From PGYU01 sp964637845 (GTDB lineage Bacteria > Bacteroidota > Ignavibacteria > Kapaibacteriales > UBA2268), in contig CAZWXI010000077.1 in assembly GCA_964637845.1 (NCBI GenBank), positions 1 through 14,405 of the forward strand: a stretch of 14,405 nt of DNA, written 5' to 3'. Position numbers and translations under genes: made by a program. Of this stretch, positions 1 through 7,563 are shown piece after piece. Below the pieces are notes generated by a model, which worked only from the letters and a program-made list of their open reading frames with translations, had not been told where the DNA came from and ran no database searches. How positions within the stretch are numbered: the first letter of the stretch is position 1; each line of letters starts with the position of its first letter.

Positions 1-3000
1 AATCTTATCCTGCGTCCGTTACCTATGTACACGTTGTCGTATTGTCTGTGAGGAAATCCTCTGACAGCGGGGTCAGGGTCTGTTGCTGCTTCATTCAATG
101 TGCTGAAATAAGACACTGTTGACCAATTATTCGGATTAGTCCAATCGCCATCGTTAATACTGTAAAAAATATAAAAATTAATTAAACCTGCTTGGTTACC
201 AACAATAAAGTCGCCTAAGAGTATATCTGAGCCAATTAATTCAGTACTCCCGAAGTTTAGGTTCACGTTGTTTGCTTGAGTATAGCCAATACCTCCGGCA
301 TTAGCACCGGTATATGCAAACTGCGGCGTATTTAACAAATTACGTGTGTCTGTACATGCGAAAGGAGAACCATCGTTTGCTCCTCCATTGCTTGCGTACA
401 TTGGCTGCCAGTCAACAGTATTTGTCCACCCTCGAATAAATGATATCTCGGTGCAAGCATAATCATCGACGTTAGCGTCATCACCGGGTACAGCATACGA
501 GGCTCTGACATTATAGTTTCGACTGCCGCGGACAAATGTAGAACCACTTGGAAGGGTAAATCTCCAATATTTTGGTCCTATAACACGTGCAGGCGAAATT
601 GAAGGACTGTACATATTAAGGTGATAAGGATGTGGTCCCATTAAAACTCTGGCGCCTAGATATCCAGCCGAACTTCCTCCACCGGAAGCAAAATCAATAT
701 AAAATGGAGAATATCTGGCTGTATCACCGACTTCGAATTCTATTGCAGGGGCATCGCCTGCAGGTATCCATTTTCGCATTTCGCCGTCAACCCAACCACG
801 TGCACTTCCTGCATTTGATACCGTCGCACCGTTATTAATTTGGACATAAGCATTCGGGCGCTTTCTTGCATCTAAAAGGGTCTTATTCCCGGAAATTGTT
901 GTAAAATTCAAATTGTTCAAAATCTGGACTGCTGTATTATCCCATAATTGCACGCGACCGGTATTTTCAGGTTTTGATAAAACTAAATTATAAAATTGAA
1001 CTGGACTGGCGTCTAAGTTTGTTATCGTATCACCGCCTAAACCTGCGAAAGTCAAAGTTCTTATTCCATGGTTGAAGGTTGTTCCAGCATCACGCCTGAA
1101 ATTACCATGTAACACTACGTCAAAATTGGAACCGAAATTTAAAGTACCGGAATCTATAAATAGACTATCTCGGATTATTAAGGTCTTTGTAGGTGATGCA
1201 TTTATCGTTACAACATCTGAGGATTTGTCGATTACTAATGTTGCCACTGTATCGGGTAAATCATTTACAGGCTGAGTTTGAGTTGCTGAGCCGTAATATA
1301 TAATATGCGAGCGTCCGTGATTTCCGAAATTATAATTTCTGATACTTGTTCGGATGTTACCGAGAGTTCCTGTAGCTCTAATACCGTTCGCATCTGCAGT
1401 CCCGACAGTACCGTCTTTTTCTATTCTGAATGTTCCCGTTCCTTGCAGTAAATTATTTCCTAAAAGAATTTTACCGCTTGAATCAATTCTAACTATGGCT
1501 TCTTCATTACCAGTGCTGTCGACGTTTACATTCAAATTCAATATAATGGAGTTGCCATTTCCGATATTGGCAATATAATGAGGAGTAAGTTCTCCGGGAA
1601 AATTACTAGCGGGTGAGCCTCCATATGATTGCGTTGACCAATTTGATTGTTCGCTCCAATTGCCGCTTGCTCTGGTGAAATATTGAACTAAGACCGGTTC
1701 GCCAATAATAAATGTGCCGAATGTATTGAGTTTTGATATCCTTGTGGAATTAGACAAGCGTTGAGTCATAGTTGGGTACGTGGTAAACGTGTATGGTCTT
1801 ATCCATTGTGTACCGGTATGGTGTAAAATATCAAAATTGGCTGTATCGGCGCTATTTCGGATATCACCATTAGGAGAGGCACCGGGAATAAAAGTAATTC
1901 GAGCACTGTATTCCCTTGAAGTACCTAAGGCAAAACTACCACCCGTGGGGCTACTTATGAGAAATTGTCTGGCAACATGTTTATCCGGTTTTATAAAACT
2001 ATTTGCCGGGGTCAGTCCTGTAGGAGTAGCATCATTCCATGAGATAGGTGATGTTGTAGTAGTTATAGTATCACTATAAACGCCTATTAAACCGGCAGCG
2101 CCGCCTGCACCTGTAAATTCAAGAACTACGGGGGTGTAACTTGTATTGTAACCCACTTCAAATGTCCTTGTTTGAGCACCTGTGCCGACATTTTTTCGTA
2201 ATTCACCATCAACAAATCCCCCGCCTGGGCGGGTCAAGGTTCCCAAAACAGTTACAAATCGGTAATCCACACCGATGTGAGACCTTAGATTGCCATTTGT
2301 GAGTGTCAGATTATTGTTTACAATAACACCATTGCCGGGTGAACCGACTGTTTGAGCGTTAACTCCCGCGTTGTTATTTATTGTCAAATTAAAGAAATTC
2401 TGGTCGCCAATCGTTTTGGTTATCGCTTGTAAACTGTTTCTATTAAAATGTACAGTTGAACTATCAAAAACGAAAGTACCTTTATAATTTAGCCAATTTC
2501 CATATAGTGATAAATGTCGATTGCCTAATTTGAAATTAGCTGAACTGTCGATTTTTAAGTTACCGTTTACTTTTATATTATCCAATGGTTCGACGATACC
2601 CGCTCCCGCAAAAACAACATTATTGAAAGGGTTATCATTTGTATCACGCGAAGTGATATTTTTTGTGACAAGAGGAACTGTTGACCTAAATATTACTGTC
2701 CCCGTGCCGGGTAGAAAATTGCTGCCGTTTTGATTGAGCCAATTTCCTTGAATCTCGATATTGAAATTGTTGGCATCGAAATCAACATTATTGTTTAGCG
2801 TTAGGTTATTCAGCACCTTAAAAGTAGGTGAGCCACTTGATGATAATTGTTTTGTACCTGAACTGTCCAGTATCAAATTGTGATATTGTAAATAAGTTGA
2901 CGTATCAGCAGGTGATGCGGGTCTTGTAGGGATGAGTTGAGTACCGCCGTTTTTGTTGAACCTGACAGTTGAACCATCGGTAAGAAAAGCGAAAGTATTG

Positions 3001-4874
3001 TTTGCAAAATTGAGTTGACTGATATCAAGTGAATTTCGAATTATTATTTCTCCAGAATTAGGAAAAGTTACATTTCCGCCGCGAGAAGCACTTGAAATCT
3101 TAAGATTATGATATGTTAAGACTCCGGGAGTCGTAGTTGTTGTTGGTATTGTAGTATTACCTGTACCATCGAAAGTAACTCGGCCAATATTAAATGCAGG
3201 CGATAGATAATTTGTAGGGAATGTTGAACGAATTATCAATTCTCCGCTATCCATACGCAGTAGTCTTCCCGCTGTATTTCCGTTAATTGTTGATGAAGCT
3301 AAATCCAGTACACCTTCTTTTATGATGAGCGAATCGATTATAGCAAAATTTTGGTCTAATCCAAGTGTGTCACCTGTGGGCTTATTGACGATGATGCTCC
3401 GTACATTACTTGGGATACCGGTACCTGTTTGTTGATATCCTGTACCTATAAACTCATAAACTACATTTGGGTGATAGCTTCGAACGTTAGTCTGAAATTG
3501 TCCCACAGCAGTAGGTGATGAATAAATACCCTGTTGGTGACCAATGCCGAGTGTTGTATTGGGTTGAATTATTACTGAATCTCCCGTAAAGACGACATTT
3601 CCTTCGATATATAATTTACCGGGATTGCGACCTTCAGTTCCGTTTTCAAGTGATAAAGTACCAACAGGAGCGACAGGAGAATTTACTGTTATAGTATGAT
3701 GCTGTATTCTGACTTTATCGGATTGCTTATTTGGAGCAGTAGAGGACGGTACATCATCAAAATAGACTTTCGACCAAGTACTAGGGTCGTCCCAATCACC
3801 TGAATCACGACTATAATAAGTCGCCTGTGCTACAACTACCTCACCCGCGGTCCAGTCTCCATTTACTGAGTCGGTTTTTTGAGAATAGAAAAATTTATTA
3901 TTAAAGTCAACTACGTCGTTATCAGCTCCAGGATTAATTCTCCAAAATCCTAACGGGTTATTATATGCGGGAGTGAAAAACAAAACCACATATGAACCTT
4001 CATTGCCCTCAACTTCAGAGGAATGATAATAAAACTGTACTGTTATACCGTCGTTATTGAAATTTACATCTTGCGTTACGTAATTCCAATACTTTTTTAA
4101 CGACTTATCTTCGATTTCGACAGAAGGATGCTCTTGTGGAACTGGTTTTATACCAATTTTAGGATTTGAGCCGAAGGAAGCACCGCCACTTAAAATTCCC
4201 ATTTCAGCTGGAGTGTAAACACCGGGAGTACCAACAGGAAACGTAATATCAACGGGTGTGGTTTGCGTGCTCGGCAACCTTCTGACCAACCTGCCTCCGA
4301 GAAGAGGATCAATACCACTTCCGATGTTTATTATGCATTTTGTACTATCGAATGATGTCAAATCGTTTTCATAAAAGGGGTCTGAATAGATATCAGCTCC
4401 TACGGCGATAATAAGCTCGGAATTGACAAGCTGAAACGAGCCATTCAGCAGACGCAAAAAATTATTTACAGTAAGGTTCGTATTTGGGTCGAGAGTGACA
4501 TGATTTGTGCCTGTTTTGTCAACAACAATACGATTAATCGCATAATCAGCCAAACCGCCAATTGAATCAGCCGAGCCTTGTACGAATGTTAATAAACCAT
4601 TGTTATTCTGTATGTAAGAACCGTAATTAAAAAAACCACCGCTTACAAAAATATCTGACTTCGTCCCGCCAGAATGTGTTAAAGTTCCACCAGATTCAAT
4701 CGTTATACCGCCATTTATTTGCACAACAGCATTTTGCGACAGAAATACACTTGTGCCTCCACCCTTTATCGTAATGGTACGAGCAGTAACTGACGACAAT
4801 GAAAATGTCAATAGAAGCAAAATTAAGAGGGATTTTGCTAAAGTATTTCTCGATATATTAGTTGATAGAAACAT
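1..4874 (-). CDS. Giant secreted modular surface protein, C-terminus beyond window
   Basis: One reading frame runs from the ATG at 4874 to the left edge, 1,624 codons without a stop. The first 31 residues form a clear signal peptide: N6-K14 polar, then a Leu-rich core at L16-L22, with a likely cut after V-T-A31. The mature part is rich in Asn, Thr, Gly and Ser with short beta-strand-like phrases such as 'NNLTLNN' and 'FFNLTINN', suggesting a beta-solenoid or stacked beta-sandwich protein. Three diverged modules recur, each with a 'VDGELRK'-type motif followed by 'F-x-V-G...Y-[ST]-P' and ending in G-[DN]-W-x(5)-W-S (W361, W1073, W1578). Such repeats are common in FCB extracellular proteins, often exported by type IX secretion, but the C-terminus that would carry a sorting domain is outside the window. 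The start lies six bases after the stop of the upstream exported-protein gene, so the two are probably co-transcribed. No Shine-Dalgarno is evident. Ligand and function are unknown; adhesin or cell-surface structural protein is the best guess. Confidence 0.85.
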   Translation of the reverse strand, partial: MFLSTNISRNTLAKSLLILLLLTFSLSSVTARTITIKGGGTSVFLSQNAVVQINGGITIESGGTLTHSGGTKSDIFVSGGFFNYGSYIQNNNGLLTFVQGSADSIGGLADYAINRIVVDKTGTNHVTLDPNTNLTVNNFLRLLNGSFQLVNSELIIAVGADIYSDPFYENDLTSFDSTKCIINIGSGIDPLLGGRLVRRLPSTQTTPVDITFPVGTPGVYTPAEMGILSGGASFGSNPKIGIKPVPQEHPSVEIEDKSLKKYWNYVTQDVNFNNDGITVQFYYHSSEVEGNEGSYVVLFFTPAYNNPLGFWRINPGADNDVVDFNNKFFYSQKTDSVNGDWTAGEVVVAQATYYSRDSGDWDDPSTWSKVYFDDVPSSTAPNKQSDKVRIQHHTITVNSPVAPVGTLSLENGTEGRNPGKLYIEGNVVFTGDSVIIQPNTTLGIGHQQGIYSSPTAVGQFQTNVRSYHPNVVYEFIGTGYQQTGTGIPSNVRSIIVNKPTGDTLGLDQNFAIIDSLIIKEGVLDLASSTINGNTAGRLLRMDSGELIIRSTFPTNYLSPAFNIGRVTFDGTGNTTIPTTTTTPGVLTYHNLKISSASRGGNVTFPNSGEIIIRNSLDISQLNFANNTFAFLTDGSTVRFNKNGGTQLIPTRPASPADTSTYLQYHNLILDSSGTKQLSSSGSPTFKVLNNLTLNNNVDFDANNFNIEIQGNWLNQNGSNFLPGTGTVIFRSTVPLVTKNITSRDTNDNPFNNVVFAGAGIVEPLDNIKVNGNLKIDSSANFKLGNRHLSLYGNWLNYKGTFVFDSSTVHFNRNSLQAITKTIGDQNFFNLTINNNAGVNAQTVGSPGNGVIVNNNLTLTNGNLRSHIGVDYRFVTVLGTLTRPGGGFVDGELRKNVGTGAQTRTFEVGYNTSYTPVVLEFTGAGGAAGLIGVYSDTITTTTSPISWNDATPTGLTPANSFIKPDKHVARQFLISSPTGGSFALGTSREYSARITFIPGASPNGDIRNSADTANFDILHHTGTQWIRPYTFTTYPTMTQRLSNSTRISKLNTFGTFIIGEPVLVQYFTRASGNWSEQSNWSTQSYGGSPASNFPGELTPHYIANIGNGNSIILNLNVNVDSTGNEEAIVRIDSSGKILLGNNLLQGTGTFRIEKDGTVGTADANGIRATGTLGNIRTSIRNYNFGNHGRSHIIYYGSATQTQPVNDLPDTVATLVIDKSSDVVTINASPTKTLIIRDSLFIDSGTLNFGSNFDVVLHGNFRRDAGTTFNHGIRTLTFAGLGGDTITNLDASPVQFYNLVLSKPENTGRVQLWDNTAVQILNNLNFTTISGNKTLLDARKRPNAYVQINNGATVSNAGSARGWVDGEMRKWIPAGDAPAIEFEVGDTARYSPFYIDFASGGGSSAGYLGARVLMGPHPYHLNMYSPSISPARVIGPKYWRFTLPSGSTFVRGSRNYNVRASYAVPGDDANVDDYACTEISFIRGWTNTVDWQPMYASNGGANDGSPFACTDTRNLLNTPQFAYTGANAGGIGYTQANNVNLNFGSTELIGSDILLGDFIVGNQAGLINFYIFYSINDGDWTNPNNWSTVSYFSTLNEAATDPDPAVRGFPHRQYDNVYIGNGRRIR
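120..797 (-). repeat. Module copy 3 of the giant surface protein
   Basis: Residues 1360-1585. It opens with 'GWVDGEMRKWIP' (1360-1371), then 'FEVGDTARYSP' (1380-1390), then 'KYWRFTLPSGSTF', and closes with 'FYSINDGDWTNPNNWS' (1570-1585). It carries an inserted Cys-containing stretch ('DYACTEISF' and 'PFACTDTRN') not seen in copies 1 and 2, which makes it the longest copy. Confidence 0.65.
1635..2219 (-). repeat. Module copy 2 of the giant surface protein
   Basis: Residues 886-1080. It opens with 'GFVDGELRKNVG' (886-897), then 'FEVGYNTSYTP' (905-915), then 'RQFLISSPTGGSF', and closes with 'YFTRASGNWSEQSNWS' (1065-1080). The order of motifs is the same as in the other two copies, but identity is low, so the duplication is old. 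Confidence 0.65.
3771..4295 (-). repeat. Module copy 1 of the giant surface protein
   Basis: Residues 194-368. It opens with a weak form of the first motif (G194-R-L-V-R-R-L-P) followed by 'ITFPVGTPGVYTP' (to P222). It continues with 'KKYWNYVTQDV' and closes with 'YYSRDSGDWDDPSTWS' (353-368). This is the most diverged copy at its N-terminal motif: Arg-Arg replaces the Glu-Leu-Arg-Lys of the others. Confidence 0.6.
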
Positions 4875-4880
4875 CAAAAA

Positions 4881-6771
4881 TTAATTAGCTATAACCCACC
4901 AATTTGAACCATCAGAAGCTAATATATGCCCATAAGATTGAGAGAAAGAGTAAATTGTATTATTGTCAATTTTTTCTCCTGAAACAGGATATAAATTTAT
5001 TCTTACTGTCGTAGAATGCTGTAATTTTCTTATATAAAGAGTTCTTCCCGGATATGAAGCAGCGGATGGTAAATAGACGCTTTTAGAGGTACCAGTGAAG
5101 TCGAAAACAAGAGCTTCATCATTGTCACCAATTGTATAATCGGATGTACCTGTTAGGACTTTAACGTTTATGGTATTAGATGCGGCAACAGTTCCCCACG
5201 AGAGATTGCCACTACCGTCATTTTTGAGGAAAGTTCCATCGCTTCCTTGAGCCATAGGCAGATTATAAGTAATATTGCTACTTTGGGCACGAGCTTTAAA
5301 AGCAGTAAAATGATTGCCGTCATCCGAAGGTTCGTAGAATCTAAGTTCCGAAGCAGCACTGGTGTTGAGTAGCGATATATTGCCCGTCACTTCTTGGCTT
5401 CCAGCAATTTTCGCACCAAAAGTTTCCCAAGATGAACCGCTGTAAAACTTTATATCGTTAGTTGTATTGTCGAAATATAAAGCACCTTTCATAGATGTAT
5501 TTGGGGGTGTATTTTGCGGTTGGAGAATTATAGCAATAGGGTCTATATTGCCGTCAACAATCAAGTCTTGTGTAATTCTTACGTCACCGGCAATCAGAAC
5601 TTGGACTGTGTCATGTGGGGCTGTTGTTGTATTGATGCTTATTTTACCGTCATCAAAAATTCTCATTCGCTCATTATTATTTGTGAAAAACAGCATATTT
5701 GTTGCTTCACGATTTCGCAATTCTGCATTGCCGGTAGAGTCAACACCAACATCAAAACCGTCTGTCGCAGTCGTGCCCGTAGTGGTGCCCGCAGTAAACT
5801 TGTGGTAACTTGCAGTTGCATCTCCCGCATCTTGATGAACAAGAGCTGTCGGAGTAGTTATACCTACACCGATATTAGTTCCGTCATTTGCTAAATTACT
5901 TGTGGCTACCCAATCTGTGCCATTGTGCCTTAATGTTTGTTTATCAGTTCCCGGAGGTAAACTTCCTGATGGGGCATCAACCCATGAAGGAGCGGAGGCA
6001 CCATTCGTCTGAAGCAATTGCCCTGATATGCCCGGAGCCAAATTTGCCCAATCTGTACCGTCATAGTACATCACTGAGCCAATTGTATTTCCCGAAATTT
6101 GAATTTTTGTGCCATCAACGGCATTATTTAAGATTTTTGCCGTTGTGATTGCGTCATTTGATATAGTCAAGACGCCGGTGTTGCTGATTGTCGCATCACC
6201 ACTCATTGCTACACCAGTGGNNNNNNNNNNNNNNNNNNNNNNNNNNNNNNNNNNNNNNNNNNNNNNNNNNNNNNNNNNNNNNNNNNNNNNNNNNNNNNNN
6301 NNNNNNNNNNNNNNNNNNNNCATTTGTTACCTGTGCATCTCCGATTTTTGCCGTTGTGATTGCGTCATTTGATATGGTCAAGACGCCGGTGTTGCTGATT
6401 GTCGCATCACCACTCATTGCTACGCCAGTGGCTAAGTTAGAGGCGTTACCGACGAAGATATGCGAGTTATTCAGCGATATAATTCCATTGGTCAAAATCG
6501 GCACCCAAGCTGAACCATTGTAATATTCAAAACGATTATTTGAAGTGTTGTATATAACAAGACCTGTTGCAGGTGAGACAATGTTATTACGATTGGTTGT
6601 TGTAAGTCTCGGCACCAAAAATCCTTTATTATTTGCAAACAAGTCCAATATTGCGGTAGTTTCAGGCGTCGTTGTACCAATACCGACATTTTCTTGTGAG
6701 TGCAAGCTGAGCTTTAAACTCAAAATCACAACTACAATTAAAATTAACGAGTAAATAATTTTTGTTTTCAT
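4881..6771 (-). CDS. Exported tail-fibre-like repeat protein, interrupted by an assembly gap
   Basis: The chosen start is the ATG at 6771 (MKTKIIYSLILIVVV...), which gives a compact signal peptide with Lys2/Lys4 and a hydrophobic stretch at about 5-19, probably cut near S25. An in-frame ATG at 6783 (MLIVMKTK...) is possible. After the signal comes 'ENVGIGTTTP', a motif common in FCB surface proteins, then 'GFLVPRLTTTNRNNI' and a repeat 'SGDATISNTGVLTISNDAIT' of the kind found in phage tail-fibre-like proteins. A run of 100 Ns (6221-6320) splits the gene: 150 codons lie before it and 446 after it (including the stop). A second 'NIGVGITTP' motif follows the gap. The last hundred or so residues contain 'VYLPSAASYPGRTLYIRK' and 'ILASDGSNWWVIAN', a tail-fibre-type C-terminal beta domain. 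No S74 intramolecular chaperone is visible. The frame differs on either side of the Ns only because the gap length is a placeholder. The role is unknown; an oligomeric surface fibre exported with the downstream giant protein is likely. Confidence 0.8.
6132..6220 (-). repeat. 89-bp direct repeat, copy nearer the gene 3' end
   Basis: It matches 6343-6431 over 89 positions with two differences that I can see (near 6165 and 6214). It encodes the 'TGVAMSGDATISNTGVLTIS' unit through 'NDAITTAKI' of the exported fibre-like protein. It abuts the N gap directly. Confidence 0.9.
6221..6320. other. Assembly gap of exactly 100 Ns
   Basis: Exactly 100 unknown bases sit between two near-identical 89-bp repeats within one coding sequence. 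Exactly 100 is the usual placeholder for a gap of unknown length. For the gene to be intact, the real distance must be a multiple of three, because one base of a codon precedes the gap and two follow it. The gap therefore probably hides further repeat units rather than ending one gene and starting another. Confidence 0.95.
6343..6431 (-). repeat. 89-bp direct repeat, copy nearer the gene 5' end
   Basis: This is the second copy of the repeat at 6132-6220. After the shared part the two diverge: this copy continues with 'GDAQVTN' into the gap, while the other continues with 'LNNAVDGTKIQISG'. Near-identity at the DNA level implies recent duplication or ongoing homogenisation. Confidence 0.9.
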
Positions 6772-6827
6772 AACAATCAACATTTATTTTAACAACACCT
6801 AAAATTAAAATTGGTTTTATGGATATT

Positions 6828-6835
6828 CAAATATA
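6828..6835 (-). promoter_or_regulatory. Candidate -7 promoter element for the surface-protein pair
   Basis: On the minus strand this reads TATATTTG, a full match to the TAnnTTTG -7 element known from Bacteroidetes promoters. It lies 56 bases upstream of the ATG at 6771, in the 123-base gap after the response regulator gene. No convincing -33 TTTG lies at the usual distance (the nearest is about 28 bases upstream), and such AT-rich DNA can give this match by chance. Confidence 0.3.
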
Positions 6836-6894
6836 TTGTAAATTAACACTAAATTAATCAGTACAAATACTTATAGGCTTTCTAATTCTAAAAA

Positions 6895-7551
6895 TTACAA
6901 ACTCTTACTGACTGCAAACTTAACTAAACTAGCTGCACTTTTTATGCCAAGCTTCTGCATGATGTTGTACCTGTGCGACTCAACAGTTCTTGTACTGAGA
7001 CCGAGTTTTTCGGCAATTTCGTTGCTGGTCAGACCTTCGGCAACCAGATTGAGTACATCTTGTTCGCGTCTTGTAATCGTTATCCTATTAGCTGAAGAAG
7101 ATGGCGCTGAACGTGGAATTACTTTATTTTGAAGGGTATGCAAAATAGATTTGCTGAAAACTCTCTCACCTTGCGTGACTAGTTTAATTGAATCTACTAA
7201 ATCCTTCGCTCCTATATCTTTGGTCAAGTAGCCATCGGCACCCGCACTTAGAGCCTGCTCAAGGTGCTCTGCGTCTTCAAATGCAGTCAACATTACAATT
7301 AAAGTCACGGGAGATGCTTTTTTTATTGCGGGAATAGCTTCAATGCCTGTCATTTTCGGCATTAAAATATCCATAATCGCCACTATTGGTTTATGGTATT
7401 CTACAAGTTTAATGGCTTCTTCCCCGTTACTGCCATCGCCTAAAATTTGAATAGTTTTGTCAATTGACAATAATCTTCTGATGCCTGCACGTACGACCTC
7501 GTGGTCGTCGGCAATGATTACTGTTATAGGGTTATTTACATCAAAAATCAT
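6895..7551 (-). CDS. NarL/LuxR-family response regulator transcription factor
   Basis: A 218-residue two-domain regulator. The receiver domain (about 9-125) shows the acidic pair D15/D16, phosphoacceptor D61 in 'MDILMP', conserved T89 and K111 ('YLTKD'). The C-terminal LuxR-type helix-turn-helix (about 158-214) contains 'LTSNEIAEKLGLSTRTVESH' and 'IMQKLGIKS'. It should be activated by a histidine kinase and bind promoter DNA as a dimer. The start at 7551 is chosen over an upstream ATG at 7596 because the receiver fold begins just after it and a good AAAGG lies 7 bases before it; the longer form would overlap the NAD synthetase gene by 35 bases. No kinase gene is next to it, so it is an orphan in this window. 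It follows nadE by 10 bases and is probably co-transcribed and translationally coupled. Its targets are unknown. Confidence 0.95.
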   Translation of the reverse strand: MIFDVNNPITVIIADDHEVVRAGIRRLLSIDKTIQILGDGSNGEEAIKLVEYHKPIVAIMDILMPKMTGIEAIPAIKKASPVTLIVMLTAFEDAEHLEQALSAGADGYLTKDIGAKDLVDSIKLVTQGERVFSKSILHTLQNKVIPRSAPSSSANRITITRREQDVLNLVAEGLTSNEIAEKLGLSTRTVESHRYNIMQKLGIKSAASLVKFAVSKSL

Positions 7552-7557
7552 AATATT

Positions 7558-7563
7558 ACCTTT
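7558..7563 (-). promoter_or_regulatory. Ribosome binding site of the response regulator
   Basis: The minus strand reads AAAGGT, with AAAGG 7 bases before the ATG at 7551. It overlaps the TAA stop of the NAD synthetase gene (7562-7564), which supports translational coupling and settles the start choice. It is the clearest Shine-Dalgarno in the window. Confidence 0.7.

Noticed and set aside
4881..5250. Type IX secretion sorting domain or S74 chaperone at the end of the fibre-like protein
   Set aside because: The C-terminus ends in a tail-fibre-type beta domain ('SDGSNWWVIAN'); no sorting-domain or S74 motif is visible.
5467..6372. Several plus-strand open frames opposite the fibre-like gene
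   Set aside because: They lie entirely antisense to a well-supported minus-strand gene, overlap each other in different frames, show no family motif, and some run through the N gap.
6132..6431. CRISPR-like direct repeats
   Set aside because: Only two 89-bp copies, both coding in frame for the same protein motif, with no short regular spacers and no cas genes.
6196..6783. Two separate genes on either side of the N gap
   Set aside because: The frame switch across the gap comes from the arbitrary length of 100. The 89-bp repeat on both sides and the continuous tail-fibre-like composition show a single interrupted gene.
6772..6894. Rho-independent terminator after the response regulator
   Set aside because: The spacer is AT-rich with only weak, short A/T inverted repeats and no GC stem followed by a T run.
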